64,000 nt of DNA from assembly GCF_001424195.1 (NCBI RefSeq), contig NZ_LMOO01000001.1, forward strand, positions 974,569-1,038,568. Reading direction: 5' to 3'. The DNA comes from Cellulomonas sp. Leaf334. GTDB taxonomy: Bacteria; Actinomycetota; Actinomycetes; Actinomycetales; Cellulomonadaceae. The first letter of the stretch is position 1, and each line of letters begins with the position of its first letter. Below are positions 45,331-54,683 of the stretch, one piece after another. Position numbers and translations under genes: made by a program. The notes beneath the pieces were generated by a model that did no database searches, had not been told where the DNA came from, and was given only the letters and a program-made list of their open reading frames with translations.

Positions 45331-46506
45331 GTGCGACGCGTGACCTCCGACCCCCTGGACGCCCTCTCCCCCGCGACGCTCGTCGTCGTCGCCGCCGGCC
45401 GGCCGGACCGCGCGCAGGGTGCACCCGTGAACCCGCCCCTCGTGCTCTCCTCGACGTTCGTCTCGCAGGGTGTGCCCGGACCGGGCGAGCCGCTGTACGG
45501 CCGCATGGATGCCGCGACGTGGCACCCGTTCGAGGAGACGCTCGGCACGCTCGAGGGCTCCACGCACCCGGCGCTGGTGTTCGGCTCGGGGATGGCGGCC
45601 ATCGCGGCAGCCCTGTCCCTGGTGCCACCCGGAGGACGCCTGGTCCTCCCGCGGCACGCGTACCAGGTGACGCTCGGCTACGCGCAGGACCTCCGGGACC
45701 GGCTCGGCATCGACGTGACCTTGGTCGACATCGACGACACCTCCGCCGTGGTCGGGGCCCTCAGCGAGCCGCGCCCCGCGTCGATGCTCTGGGTCGAGAC
45801 GCCGACCAACCCGATGCTCGAGGTCGCCGACCTGCCGGCACTCGTCGACGCGGCGCACGCCGTCGGTGCGCTCGTCGGCGTCGACAACACGTTCGCCACC
45901 CCGCTGGTCCAGCGGCCGTTCGAGCACGGCGCGGACGTCGTGGTGCACTCCGTGACCAAGTACCTCGCCGGGCACACGGACGTCGTGCTCGGCGCCGCGC
46001 TGGCCGACGACGACGCCCTGCACGCGCGGCTGCACGCGTACCGCACGCTGCACGGGTCGATCGCCGGCCCGTTCGAGGTGTGGCTGGCCCTGCGCGGCCT
46101 GCGCACGCTCGCGCTGCGGGTCGAGCGGGCGCAGAGCAACGCCGCCGAGCTGGCCCGGCGACTCAGCACGCACCCTGCCGTCGCGGAGGTCCGGCACCCG
46201 AGCCTGCCCTCCGACCCGGGCCACGAGCGGGCGACGCGGCTCATGGACGGCTTCGGTGCGATCGTCGGCCTGCGCCCGCACGGCGGACCCGACGCGGCCG
46301 ACGCCGTCGTCGCGGCCCTGCGCCTCTGGGTCCCCGCGACGAGCCTCGGCGGCGTGGAGTCGACGCTCGAGCGCCGGCGACGGTTCGCCACCGAGTCGGT
46401 CACCGTGCCGGAGGACCTGCTGCGGATGTCCGTCGGCATCGAGGACGTCGAGGACCTCTGGAACGATCTGGCGCAGGCCCTCGCGGCTGCTCCTCGTCCC
46501 CTCTAG
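45331..46506 (+). CDS. Trans-sulfuration PLP enzyme, cystathionine gamma-synthase-like
   Basis: A 391-residue fold-type I PLP enzyme. I see the cofactor-contact tyrosine and arginine in [23 protein letters not shown] (phosphate pocket), [12 protein letters not shown], the DNTFATP motif and the PLP-lysine Lys210 in [15 protein letters not shown]. The C-terminus has [12 protein letters not shown]. Cystathionine gamma-synthase, gamma-lyase and O-acetylhomoserine sulfhydrylase cannot be told apart with certainty. GTG 45331 is preceded by GGGGAGG. Its stop shares CTAG with the gpsA stop. Confidence 0.87.
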   Translation: MRRVTSDPLDALSPATLVVVAAGRPDRAQGAPVNPPLVLSSTFVSQGVPGPGEPLYGRMDAATWHPFEETLGTLEGSTHPALVFGSGMAAIAAALSLVPPGGRLVLPRHAYQVTLGYAQDLRDRLGIDVTLVDIDDTSAVVGALSEPRPASMLWVETPTNPMLEVADLPALVDAAHAVGALVGVDNTFATPLVQRPFEHGADVVVHSVTKYLAGHTDVVLGAALADDDALHARLHAYRTLHGSIAGPFEVWLALRGLRTLALRVERAQSNAAELARRLSTHPAVAEVRHPSLPSDPGHERATRLMDGFGAIVGLRPHGGPDAADAVVAALRLWVPATSLGGVESTLERRRRFATESVTVPEDLLRMSVGIEDVEDLWNDLAQALAAAPRPL

Positions 46507-47555
46507 GCGCCTTCCGCCTTGTGCGGCCTCGCCAGCAGCAGCGGGGCCAGCTGGTCGACGGGCAGACCCTCGTGGAGCACCCTCACGACCGCCGACGTGA
46601 TCGGCATCTCGACTCCGAGGGTCGTGGCGAGCTCCAGGACCGACCGGCACGACTTCACGCCCTCCGCGGTGCCCCCGGTGGCGGAGATCGCCTCGTCGAG
46701 GGTCATCCCGCGGCCGATGTGGCCGCCGAGCGTGTGGTTGCGCGAGTCCGGCGAGGCGCACGTCGCCATCAGGTCGCCGAGGCCCGCGAGCCCCGGGAAC
46801 GTGTCCGCGTCCGCGCCGAGCGCCAGCCCGAGCCGCGTGATCTCCACGAGGCCCCGCGTGATGACCGTCGCCATCGTGTTGTAGCCGAGGCCGCGACCCT
46901 GCGAGATGCCGACCGCGAGCGCGATGACGTTCTTCACGGCGCCGCACAGCTCGACGCCGACGACGTCGTCGTTCGTGTACGGCCGGAAGTACGCGGACGC
47001 GCACGCCCGCGCCACCAGCTGAGCCGTCGCCGCGCTGGTGGAGGCCACGACCGTCGCGGTCGGCTGCCGGTGAGCGATCTCGAGCGCCAGGTTGGGCCCG
47101 GAGACCACGGCGATCCGGTCGACGGGGATCCCGAGCGACTCCGCGACGACCTCGCTCATGCGACGGTCCGTCGACAGCTCGACGCCCTTCATCAGCGAGA
47201 CGGCCACGGCATGGCCCGCGACGGCGTCGGCCAGGGGCGTGAGGGTGGCGCGCGCGCTCTGCGACGGGATCGCGACCGCCACGACGTCGGCGTCGGCGAG
47301 CACCGCCCGGGCGTCGCCCGACGCGGTGACCCGCGCGGGGAGCTCGACACCGGGCAGGTACGCCTCGTTGCGGTGCTCGTCGGCGATCTGCCGGCAGACC
47401 TTCTCGTCGCGACCCCAGACCGTCACGTCGCACCCGGCGTCGGCCATCACGGCCGCGAACGTGGTGCCCCAGGCTCCGGCGCCCAGCACCGCCGCCCGCA
47501 GTCGCGGTGCACCCGGGGGGTGCGGCCGGTCGTGCGTGACCTGGTCCGCCGTCAC
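46503..47555 (-). CDS. gpsA: Glycerol-3-phosphate dehydrogenase (NAD(P)+)
   Basis: Makes sn-glycerol-3-phosphate for phospholipids from dihydroxyacetone phosphate. The 350 residues have the NAD motif VLGAGAWGTTFA (23-34), SGPNLALEIA, the catalytic lysine in GAVKNVIALAVGI, and GLAGLGDLMATC. GTG 47555 overlaps the plsC stop (GTGA), coupling it to the next lipid step. Confidence 0.95.
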   Translation of the reverse strand: MTADQVTHDRPHPPGAPRLRAAVLGAGAWGTTFAAVMADAGCDVTVWGRDEKVCRQIADEHRNEAYLPGVELPARVTASGDARAVLADADVVAVAIPSQSARATLTPLADAVAGHAVAVSLMKGVELSTDRRMSEVVAESLGIPVDRIAVVSGPNLALEIAHRQPTATVVASTSAATAQLVARACASAYFRPYTNDDVVGVELCGAVKNVIALAVGISQGRGLGYNTMATVITRGLVEITRLGLALGADADTFPGLAGLGDLMATCASPDSRNHTLGGHIGRGMTLDEAISATGGTAEGVKSCRSVLELATTLGVEMPITSAVVRVLHEGLPVDQLAPLLLARPHKAEGA

Positions 47556-48316
47556 GGCAGCTCGGGATGGGTCGCGTGGTCCCCGCCGACGCGCTTCTCG
47601 CCCTGGGCGAGCGGCTTGCGCATGTCGTAGCGGATCGCCGGCGGCTCCTCGTCGCGCACCTGCGCGAGCAGCGCCGTGATCGCGTCCATCACGCGTTCCG
47701 TCGCCTCGCGCAGCGTGGCGGTGTCCTGGGGTCGACCGTAGAGGTCGTCCAGCACCACGGGAGGGCCGGCGACGACGGTGACCAGCTTGCGCGGGAACGG
47801 CTTGAGCAGCTTGCCGTAGCGGGCCAGCAGGTTCTGCGGGCCCCACTGGGCGACGGGGATGACCGGCGCCTGGGTGGTCAGCGCGAGGCGCGCGATCCCG
47901 GTCTTCCCGACCATCGGCCACAGCTCCGGGTCCCGCGTGAGGGTGCCCTCCGGGAACACCGCGACCACGTCACCACCCTGGATCGCCGTGACCGCCGCGG
48001 TCAGCGACTCCCCCGCCGACGAGGTGTTCCGGTACACGGGGATCTGCCCGGTCGCGCGCAGGACGCCCGCCAGCACGGGCACCTTGAACAGTGGCGCCTT
48101 GGCCAGGATCTTGGGCGCGACGCCGTTGTCCCACAGGTAGTGCGCGAACGTCAGCGGGTCGATGTTCGTCATGTGGTTCGAGGCGACGATGAACCCGCCC
48201 TCGCGCGGGAAGTTCTCGGTCCCGCTCCAGTCGTGGCGCGTCATCGCGCGCAGGAGAGGTCGCACGATGCGAGCGACGTTGCGGTAGGCGCGATTCGATC
48301 TGGCCGGCGGTTGCAC
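47552..48316 (-). CDS. plsC: 1-acyl-sn-glycerol-3-phosphate acyltransferase family protein
   Basis: A 254-residue acyltransferase of the PlsC family that acylates lysophosphatidate. The catalytic NHMTNID box (Asn47-His48...Asp53) and the acceptor-site FPEGT (121-125) are intact. Pairing with gpsA fits glycerolipid synthesis. The C-terminal 30 residues are polar. Substrate preference within the family is not determinable. Confidence 0.9.
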   Translation of the reverse strand: MQPPARSNRAYRNVARIVRPLLRAMTRHDWSGTENFPREGGFIVASNHMTNIDPLTFAHYLWDNGVAPKILAKAPLFKVPVLAGVLRATGQIPVYRNTSSAGESLTAAVTAIQGGDVVAVFPEGTLTRDPELWPMVGKTGIARLALTTQAPVIPVAQWGPQNLLARYGKLLKPFPRKLVTVVAGPPVVLDDLYGRPQDTATLREATERVMDAITALLAQVRDEEPPAIRYDMRKPLAQGEKRVGGDHATHPELP

Positions 48317-48334
48317 GGGAGCCGATGCTACCTG

Positions 48335-49651
48335 TCAGTCGCGGCTGAACTCGGCGCCGAGCGCCCCGAGCTTCGCCATGAAGTGCTCGTACCCGCGGTC
48401 GATGAGGCTGATGCCCCGCACCGACGAGGTGCCCTTGGCGGTCAGGGCGGCGATCAGGTGGCTGAAGCCGCCGCGCAGGTCCGGCACCTCGATGTCGGCG
48501 GCAGCGAGCGGCGTCGGGCCCGAGACCACGGCCGAGTGGTAGAAGTTGCGCTGCCCGAACCGGCATGGCCGGCCGCCCAGGCACTCCTTGTAGACCTGGA
48601 TGGTCGCACCCATGCCGACGAGCGCGTCGGTGAACCCGAACCGGTTCTCGTACACCGTCTCGTGGACGATCGACAGGCCCTTGGCCTGGGTGAGGGCGAC
48701 GACCAGCGGCTGCTGCCAGTCGGTCATGAAGCCCGGGTGCACGTCCGTCTCGAGCGTGATCGAGCGCAGGTCGCCGCCGGGGTGGAAGAACCGGATGCCC
48801 GCGTCGTCGATGGCGAACTCCCCGCCGACCTTGCGGAACGTGTTGAGGAACGTCGTCATCTCGGGCTGCGTCGCACCGCGGACGTAGATGTCGCCGCCGG
48901 TCGCCAGGGCCGCCGACGCCCACGATGCCGCCTCGATCCGGTCGGACAAGGCCGTGTGCTGGAAGCCGACGAGGCGGTCGACGCCCTCGATCCGGATCAC
49001 GCGGTCCGTGTCGACGGAGATGATCGCGCCCATCTTCTGGAGCACGTTGATGAGGTCCAGGATCTCGGGCTCGATCGCGGCGTTCGACAGCTCGGTGACC
49101 CCCTCCGCCCGGACAGCCGTCAGCAGCAGCTGCTCGGTCGCCCCGACGCTCGGGTACGGCAGCGCGATCTTGGTGCCCTGGAGCCGTCGCGGGGCGCGGA
49201 TGTGGATGCCGTTGTCGGTCTTGTCCACGACCGCACCGAACTGGCGCAGGATGTCGAGGTGGTAGTTGATCGGCCGGTCGCCGATGCGGCAGCCGCCGAG
49301 GTCCGGGATGAACGCCTCCCCGAGCCGGTGCAGGAGCGGCCCGCAGAACAGGATCGGGATGCGGCTGGACCCGGCGTGCGTGTCGATGTCCGCGACGTGC
49401 GCCGACTCCACGTCCGTCGGGTCCAGGTGCAGGACGCCCGCCTCGGCGTCGGCGTCGACCGTGACCCCGTGCAGCTCAAGCAGCCCGGTGACCACGGCGA
49501 CGTCGCGGATCTGCGGGACGTTGCGCAGCACGCTCGGTGTCTCCCCGAGCAGCGCCGCGACCATCGCCTTGGAGACGAAGTTCTTGGCACCGCGGACGGT
49601 GATCTCGCCCGAGAGCGGGTTGCCACCGTTGACGTACAGCAGATCGGTCAT
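48335..49651 (-). CDS. murA: UDP-N-acetylglucosamine 1-carboxyvinyltransferase MurA
   Basis: First committed step of peptidoglycan synthesis: transfers enolpyruvate from PEP to UDP-GlcNAc. The 438 residues start MTDLLYVNGG, with VRGAKNFVSKAMVAALL (19-35) and the active-site Cys121 in LGGCRIGDRP, the residue attacked by fosfomycin (in mycobacteria it is Asp). Late motifs include THPGF-type VHPGFMTDWQQP and RGGFSHLIAA. ATG 49651 is the start; an upstream in-frame ATG at 49705 is less likely. Confidence 0.94.
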   Translation of the reverse strand: MTDLLYVNGGNPLSGEITVRGAKNFVSKAMVAALLGETPSVLRNVPQIRDVAVVTGLLELHGVTVDADAEAGVLHLDPTDVESAHVADIDTHAGSSRIPILFCGPLLHRLGEAFIPDLGGCRIGDRPINYHLDILRQFGAVVDKTDNGIHIRAPRRLQGTKIALPYPSVGATEQLLLTAVRAEGVTELSNAAIEPEILDLINVLQKMGAIISVDTDRVIRIEGVDRLVGFQHTALSDRIEAASWASAALATGGDIYVRGATQPEMTTFLNTFRKVGGEFAIDDAGIRFFHPGGDLRSITLETDVHPGFMTDWQQPLVVALTQAKGLSIVHETVYENRFGFTDALVGMGATIQVYKECLGGRPCRFGQRNFYHSAVVSGPTPLAAADIEVPDLRGGFSHLIAALTAKGTSSVRGISLIDRGYEHFMAKLGALGAEFSRD

Positions 49652-49746
49652 CGAACCATCGTCTCCCACGCGCGAGCATGCTCCTGACCGCACCGGCACC
49701 GGCACGCCGGGCAGGGTACGAAACCTTCACCAGATCGGGCCGGACG

Positions 49747-50400
49747 TCACTTCTTCTTGGCGCCGCCCTTGCCGGACTTCTTCTTGTCCTTGGCGTCGGC
49801 CTTCTTCTTCTTGGCGTCGGCCTTCTTCGCGTCGGACCGCTTCTTCGCGTCGGCCTTCTTGGCCGCGTCGGCCCGCTTCTTGACGTCGGCCTTCTTCGCC
49901 TCGGCCTTCGCCTTCGCCTTGGCGCTCGCCTTCGCTCCGGACGTCGGCTTGCTCGACGGCTTGGCTGCGACGCCGGCCGTCTCCGTCGGCGCCTTCGCCT
50001 TCCGTGCCGCACCCGCGGCGGCGGGCGTCCCGGTGGCGGCCGGCTCCGCGACCCGGGCCGGCTCGGGTGCCGCCAGACCCTGCAGCGAGCTCAGGTCCGC
50101 GACCGAGCCGAGCGGCTCGCCGGAGCCGTCGGCGACCCGGGCACGCAGCGTGGCACCGGGGTGGAACCGGGCGACCGTCGTCGCGGGCACGTCGAGCGCC
50201 TCGCCGGTGCGCGGGTTGCGCCCCGTGCGAGCTGCGCGCCCCGTGGCCTCGAACGTCCCGAACCCGGTGAGCGTCACGCGTTCCCCGGCCGCGAGCGCGG
50301 TCGTGATCTCGTCGAGCACGGCCTCCACGGCCGCAGCGGCGGCGGCTCGAGAGGCACCTCTCGCGGCGATCCGGTCGGCGATCTGCGACTTCCCCGGCAT
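49747..50400 (-). CDS. HU-type DNA-binding protein with long lysine/alanine tail
   Basis: Residues 1-90 are a histone-like HU fold (GKSQIADRIA, TLTGFGTFE at 43-51, RNPRTGE at 61-67). About 45 residues of linker follow, then an 80-residue Lys/Ala/Asp-repeat tail (units like KKADAKKRSD) similar to the tails of mycobacterial HupB and streptomycete HupS. Such tails extend DNA contacts and compact the nucleoid. Total 217 residues. ATG 50400 is right for the fold; the longer open frame is not. It is placed between murA and leuD. Confidence 0.93.
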   Translation of the reverse strand: MPGKSQIADRIAARGASRAAAAAAVEAVLDEITTALAAGERVTLTGFGTFEATGRAARTGRNPRTGEALDVPATTVARFHPGATLRARVADGSGEPLGSVADLSSLQGLAAPEPARVAEPAATGTPAAAGAARKAKAPTETAGVAAKPSSKPTSGAKASAKAKAKAEAKKADVKKRADAAKKADAKKRSDAKKADAKKKKADAKDKKKSGKGGAKKK

Positions 50401-50505
50401 GGTGATCCTCCCTCGGCCGGCGCGCACTGCACCGTGGCCCAGCGCACACGCTAGCCACTGCACGGGCCCGGCGCGCCGCGAGGTGGTCGACGCGCCGGAC
50501 CGGGG

Positions 50506-51171
50506 TCAGGGGCGGTGGCCGATCTCCACCGGTACCCCGGCCGGCCGCGCCGCCACGATCTCGACCGGCGGCAGGTGCTTGGCGGGCAGCGTGGCGGGGC
50601 GCCACGACTCGCGACGCGCCTCGAACTCGGAGATCTCGTCGGCGTGCTCGAGCGTCAGCCCGATGTCGTCGAGGCCCTCCATGAGCCGCCACCGCGTGTA
50701 GTCGTCCACCTGGAACGGGACCACGACGTCGTCGCAGGTGATCGTCTTCGACTCGAGGTCGACCGTCACCTCCGTGCCCGGACGCGTCTCGAGGATCTTC
50801 CAGATCAGCTCGATGTCCTCCTGCGCCGCCTGGGCCGCGAGCAGTCCCTGCTTGCCGGAGTTGCCGCGGAAGATGTCCGCGAACCGGTTCGAGATGACGA
50901 CCTTGAACCCGTAGTCCTTGAGCGCCCAGACCGCGTGCTCGCGGGACGAGCCGGTGCCGAAGTCAGGGCCGGCGACGAGCACGGAGCCCGACGCGTAGGC
51001 CTCCTGGTTGAGGATGAACGACGGGTCGCCGCGCCAGGCGGCGAACAGCGCGTCCTCGAACCCGGTGCGCGTGACGCGCTTGAGGTAGACGGCCGGGATG
51101 ATCTGGTCGGTGTCGACGTTGCTGCGGCGCAGCGGGACCCCGACGCCGGTGTGCTGGCTGAACTTCTCCAT
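50506..51171 (-). CDS. leuD: 3-isopropylmalate dehydratase small subunit
   Basis: Small (swivel) subunit of isopropylmalate isomerase in leucine synthesis (221 residues). It has [15 protein letters not shown] (about 19-33), [17 protein letters not shown] (the substrate loop) and [11 protein letters not shown] 51171 is the start; the frame remains open far upstream without coding sense. It follows leuC by 23 bases. Confidence 0.95.
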   Translation of the reverse strand: MEKFSQHTGVGVPLRRSNVDTDQIIPAVYLKRVTRTGFEDALFAAWRGDPSFILNQEAYASGSVLVAGPDFGTGSSREHAVWALKDYGFKVVISNRFADIFRGNSGKQGLLAAQAAQEDIELIWKILETRPGTEVTVDLESKTITCDDVVVPFQVDDYTRWRLMEGLDDIGLTLEHADEISEFEARRESWRPATLPAKHLPPVEIVAARPAGVPVEIGHRP

Positions 51172-51194
51172 GACGTTCTTCTCGCTTCCTTCGG

Positions 51195-52649
51195 TCAGAC
51201 CGTCTGGAGGTCGGTGAGGGGGCTTCCGTCGGGTGTCGGCGCCCCGGTGTCGAGGTCCGCGTAGGACGACAGCGTGCCGCGGATCGCGGTCGCGGCGGCG
51301 ACGAGCGGCGAGACCAAGTGCGTGCGCCCGCCCTTGCCCTGCCGGCCCTCGAAGTTGCGGTTCGACGTGGACGCCGACCGCTCTCCCGGTGCGAGCTGGT
51401 CGGGGTTCATGCCCAGACACATCGAGCAGCCGGCGTTGCGCCACTCGGCGCCGAAGTCGAGGAAGATCTTGTCGAGCCCCTCGGCCTCGGCCTGGAGCCG
51501 CACGCGGGCCGACGCCGGCACCACGAGCACGCGGACGTCGTCGGACTTGTGCTTGCCGCGGACGACCTTGGCCACCGAGCGCAGGTCCTCGATGCGGCCG
51601 TTGGTGCAGGAGCCGATGAAGACCGTGTCGACCTTGATCTCGCGCAGCGGCTGTCCCGGGGTCAGGCCCATGTACTCGATGGCCCGCTCGGCGGCTCCGC
51701 GCTCGTCGGCGTCGGCGATCTCCTCCGGCACCGGCACCGAGCCGGACAGCGGCAGCCCCTGGCCCGGGTTGGTGCCCCACGTGACGAACGGCTCGAGGTC
51801 CTCGGCCTTGAGGACGACCTCGACGTCGAACTCGGCGTCCTCGTCGGTCTTCAGCGTGCTCCAGTAGGCCACCGCGGCGTCCCAGTCGGCACCCTCGGGC
51901 GCGTGCGGGCGGCCCTGGAGGTAGTCGAACGTGGTCTGGTCGGGGGCGATCATCCCCGCGCGGGCGCCGGCCTCGATCGACATGTTGCAGACCGTCATGC
52001 GGGCTTCCATCGACAGTGCGCGGATGGCCTCGCCGCGGTACTCGAGCACGTAGCCCTGCCCGCCGCCGGTGCCGATCTTGGCGATGATCGCCAGGATGAT
52101 GTCCTTGCTGGTGGCACCCGGGGGCAGCTCGCCGTCCACCGTGATCGCCATCGTCTTGAACGGCGCCAGCGGCAGCGTCTGCGTGGCCAGCACGTGCTCG
52201 ACCTCGCTGGTGCCGATGCCGAACGCCAGCGCACCGAACGCCCCGTGCGTGGACGTGTGCGAGTCGCCGCAGACCACGGTGAGCCCGGGCTGGGTGAGCC
52301 CGAGCTGCGGCCCGACCTGGTGGACGATGCCCTGGTCCGCGTCGCCCAGCGAGTGGATGCGCACACCGAACTCGGCGGCGTTGTTGCGCAGGGTCTGGAT
52401 CTGCGTGCGGCTCGTCTCGTCGGCGATGGGCCGGTCGATGTCGAGCGTGGGGGTGTTGTGGTCCTCGGTCGCCAGGGTGAGGTCCGGGCGGCGCACGGGG
52501 CGACCCGCGAGACGCAGGCCCTCGAACGCCTGCGGGCTCGTCACCTCGTGCACGAGGTGGAGGTCGATGTAGAGGAGGTCGGGCGCCCCGTCGGTGCCCC
52601 GTCGCACGACGTGCGCGTCCCAGACCTTCTCCGCCAACGTGCCGGCCAT
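51195..52649 (-). CDS. leuC: 3-isopropylmalate dehydratase large subunit
   Basis: Aconitase-type [4Fe-4S] subunit (484 residues). Cluster cysteines are Cys348 (GSCTNGR), Cys408 and Cys411 (AGCSMCLGM). Substrate-site elements TEDHNTPT (61-68) and [20 protein letters not shown] (128-147) are present. ATG 52649 begins [15 protein letters not shown]. The IclR gene is divergent across 106 bases and is the likely regulator. Confidence 0.96.
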   Translation of the reverse strand: MAGTLAEKVWDAHVVRRGTDGAPDLLYIDLHLVHEVTSPQAFEGLRLAGRPVRRPDLTLATEDHNTPTLDIDRPIADETSRTQIQTLRNNAAEFGVRIHSLGDADQGIVHQVGPQLGLTQPGLTVVCGDSHTSTHGAFGALAFGIGTSEVEHVLATQTLPLAPFKTMAITVDGELPPGATSKDIILAIIAKIGTGGGQGYVLEYRGEAIRALSMEARMTVCNMSIEAGARAGMIAPDQTTFDYLQGRPHAPEGADWDAAVAYWSTLKTDEDAEFDVEVVLKAEDLEPFVTWGTNPGQGLPLSGSVPVPEEIADADERGAAERAIEYMGLTPGQPLREIKVDTVFIGSCTNGRIEDLRSVAKVVRGKHKSDDVRVLVVPASARVRLQAEAEGLDKIFLDFGAEWRNAGCSMCLGMNPDQLAPGERSASTSNRNFEGRQGKGGRTHLVSPLVAAATAIRGTLSSYADLDTGAPTPDGSPLTDLQTV

Positions 52650-52725
52650 CTTCTCGGTCCGTTCTCTCGTTCGATCTGTCGGCCGGGAGTGTGGTTTTCC
52701 CGGCTCGTCTGCTGCCGTACTTGCA

Positions 52726-52740
52726 TCTCAGCCTTCGAGA
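52726..52740. promoter_or_regulatory. Inverted repeat in the leuC/iclR intergenic region
   Basis: TCTC-N7-GAGA (52726-52740) lies 15 bases before the iclR-family start and 76 bases before leuC. A regulator of the IclR family placed divergently from leuCD is expected to bind here; this repeat is the clearest dyad I see, but it is short. Confidence 0.35.
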
Positions 52741-52755
52741 CGCCAATATCGACCT

Positions 52756-53475
52756 ATGGACAACTCTAGCGGAGTCGGCGTGCTGGACAAGGCCGCGTCC
52801 GTTCTCAGCGCCCTCGAGGCAGGCCCGGCCACGCTCGCGCAGCTCGTCACCGCCACCCATCTTGCTCGACCGACGGCCCACCGGCTGGCCGTGGCGCTCG
52901 AGCACCACCGGCTCGTGGCGCGCGACATGCAGGGTCGGTTCGTCCTCGGACCGCGCCTCTCGGAGCTCGCGACGGCCGCCGGCGAGGACCGGCTGCTCGC
53001 CGCCGCCGGCCCCGTGCTCGCCGCGCTGCGCGACCACACCGGCGAGAGCGCCCAGCTCTACCGCCGCCAGGGTGACCAGCGCATCTGTGTCGCCGCGGCC
53101 GAGCGCCCCATCGGTCTGCGCGACTCGATCCCGGTCGGCGCCACGCTGACCATGCACGCCGGTTCCGCCGCGCAGATCCTGCTCGCCTGGGAGGAGCCCG
53201 ACCGGCTGCACCGCGGCCTGCAGGGCGCCAAGTTCACCGCGACCATCCTGTCCGGCGTCCGCCGGCGCGGCTGGGCGCAGTCGGTCTCCGAGCGTGAGGT
53301 CGGGGTCGCGTCGGTGTCCGCGCCCGTGCGCGGTCCGTCGGGCCGCATCGTCGCCGCCGTGTCGGTCTCCGGGCCGCTCGAGCGCCTCTCCCGGCAGCCG
53401 GGCCGGCTGCACGCCGCTGCCGTCGTCTCGGCGGCCAACCGGCTGACCGAGGTCCTGCGACGGACGGCGGACTGA
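52756..53475 (+). CDS. IclR-family regulator, NdgR/LtbR-like
   Basis: A 239-residue regulator with a winged helix at about 10-62 ([20 protein letters not shown]) and an effector domain (70-235: [32 protein letters not shown] sequence, [20 protein letters not shown]). In Streptomyces (NdgR) and Corynebacterium (LtbR), a homologue divergent from leuCD controls leucine biosynthesis and amino-acid-dependent growth. The start ATG 52756 is preferred; the frame is open upstream. The position here matches that arrangement. Confidence 0.9.
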   Translation: MDNSSGVGVLDKAASVLSALEAGPATLAQLVTATHLARPTAHRLAVALEHHRLVARDMQGRFVLGPRLSELATAAGEDRLLAAAGPVLAALRDHTGESAQLYRRQGDQRICVAAAERPIGLRDSIPVGATLTMHAGSAAQILLAWEEPDRLHRGLQGAKFTATILSGVRRRGWAQSVSEREVGVASVSAPVRGPSGRIVAAVSVSGPLERLSRQPGRLHAAAVVSAANRLTEVLRRTAD

Positions 53476-53476
53476 C

Positions 53477-53707
53477 GTGGCCGTCCGCGGGGCCGCTGCC
53501 TCGCGACGCCGCCTGCGCCGACGCGTCGCGCTCGTCGCGGGCGGGGCCGGGCTCGTGCTGGGCGTCGTCCTCGCCCTCCTGGGCGGCGGCGGCGCCGGCG
53601 ATGCCGTGGTCACCGGGTTCCTCGTCGGCGCGGTCGCCGCGGTGATCGGCTGGGGCGTCGTCGCGCTCCTGCCGACGTCGTCGCACGGCCCGCCCGGCCA
53701 GCACTGA
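53477..53707 (+). CDS. Small two-helix membrane protein
   Basis: A 76-residue protein starting GTG 53477, one base after the IclR stop. A basic N-terminus (RRRLRRRV) is followed by two hydrophobic helices (about 18-37 and 42-64, Gly/Ala/Val-rich) and a short polar tail. No family is recognised. Close spacing suggests cotranscription with the regulator; a hairpin terminator follows at once. Confidence 0.6.
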   Translation: MAVRGAAASRRRLRRRVALVAGGAGLVLGVVLALLGGGGAGDAVVTGFLVGAVAAVIGWGVVALLPTSSHGPPGQH

Positions 53708-53724
53708 TCAGCTCGGGGAACGCC

Positions 53725-53756
53725 GAAGGCCCGGTCACCGTGGTGACCGGGCCTTC
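53725..53756. terminator. Strong hairpin between the iclR unit and tRNA-Glu
   Basis: A perfect 15-bp inverted repeat (GAAGGCCCGGTCACC and complement) with a 2-base loop sits 17 bases after the small membrane protein and 7 bases beyond the 3' end of the convergent tRNA-Glu gene. It can terminate both. Confidence 0.85.
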
Positions 53757-53763
53757 GAGTACG

Positions 53764-53836
53764 TACCCCCGACCGGATTCGAACCGGCGCTACCGCCGTG
53801 AGAGGGCGGCGTGCTAGGCCGCTACACAACGGGGGC
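53764..53836 (-). tRNA. tRNA-Glu(CTC)
   Basis: A 73-nt cloverleaf on the minus strand: acceptor GCCCCCG with CGGGGGT (G1-U72 wobble), anticodon stem CCGCC/GGCGG with loop CTCTCAC (anticodon CTC), and T-arm GGTTCGAATCC. The discriminator is A and CCA is not encoded. Confidence 0.96.
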
Positions 53837-53921
53837 CTATACGCTGCTCGGCCCGTGGGCCTCGCTTGCGAGTGAACACTCTACCCGATGCTCCGAGGAG
53901 ATCGAGCCAGCGGTGCTCGCG

Positions 53922-53993
53922 CTGGGGTACCAGGACTCGAACCTAGACTAACTGAACCAGAATCAGTCGTGCTGCCAATTACACCATACCCCA
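53922..53993 (-). tRNA. tRNA-Gln(CTG)
   Basis: A 72-nt cloverleaf on the minus strand: acceptor TGGGGTA with TACCCCA, anticodon stem ACTGA/TCAGT with loop TTCTGGT (anticodon CTG), T-arm GGTTCGAGTCC and discriminator G. CCA is not encoded. It lies upstream of tRNA-Glu, probably in one transcript. Confidence 0.96.
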
Positions 53994-54071
53994 TGGGGGT
54001 ATAACGCCCGGAGCTCGGAGGTCGCCTGGCGGGGCGGACCCACGCGCATCCGGACGTCGTACCGGCGGTGA

Positions 54072-54101
54072 ACACTACCCGAGCGCCGAGGCCGGGTCCA
54101 A
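54072..54101 (-). promoter_or_regulatory. Likely promoter of the tRNA-Gln/tRNA-Glu unit
   Basis: On the minus strand a -35 TTGGAC (54101-54096), an 18-base spacer and a -10 TAGTGT (54077-54072) precede tRNA-Gln by 78 bases. Confidence 0.55.
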
Positions 54102-54154
54102 CTGGCGGCCCGTCACGTGACGAAGGCCACCCGAAGGCCACCCCCGCCCTCCGG

Positions 54155-54610
54155 TCAGCGCGGGACGTTCCCGAGCTCGGTCGCGTCGTACCAGAGCAGG
54201 TCCCGCTCGTCGAGGCGCGCAGCCGCGGCCTCGTCTCCCCCGGCAGCCAATGCGACATCGGCCGCTGCGCCGGGTTCGTCGACGTGCGCGCAGATGACGT
54301 CGCCCTGCGGGACGGCGCGGGTCAGCTCGACCGCGCTCGGCACGTCGTCGTCGTCCGACAGGGCGAGCACCGCCGCGTCGGCGACGTCCGCCGACACGAC
54401 GCACCGCAGCTGCGGGGCGTCCGGTCGCTCTCCCAGGAGGACCAGGGAGTCGTCCGCCGCTGCCAGCTGCGCGGCGTACTCCAGCCCTTCGTCGTCCTCG
54501 TCGGGGAACATCGCCCGGAGCGCCGGTGTCACGGCGTGGGCGCGACGGGCCGACAGCGGACCGGACGCGGGATCGAGCTGGTCGAGCGAGGCGGGGAGGT
54601 AGATGCGCAC
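54155..54610 (-). CDS. DUF6912 family protein
   Basis: A 151-residue soluble protein starting MRIYLPASLDQL, the opening I associate with DUF6912, an actinobacterial family without known role. It is rich in Ala/Asp/Glu, with no membrane segment or catalytic motif recognised. It is transcribed after the CpaE-like ATPase gene with 73 bases between; a functional link is unproven. Confidence 0.75.
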   Translation of the reverse strand: MRIYLPASLDQLDPASGPLSARRAHAVTPALRAMFPDEDDEGLEYAAQLAAADDSLVLLGERPDAPQLRCVVSADVADAAVLALSDDDDVPSAVELTRAVPQGDVICAHVDEPGAAADVALAAGGDEAAAARLDERDLLWYDATELGNVPR

Positions 54611-54683
54611 GAGCCCAGTGTGCCCGGTCCGCGCACGACCGCCCGCTCACGCGCACCGGCACCGCCCAGGCACGCGCACCTGC

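Noticed and set aside
48335..49651. Fosfomycin-resistant MurA (Cys to Asp)
   Set aside because: The active-site residue is Cys121 in LGGCRIGDRP, so the usual sensitive form is present.
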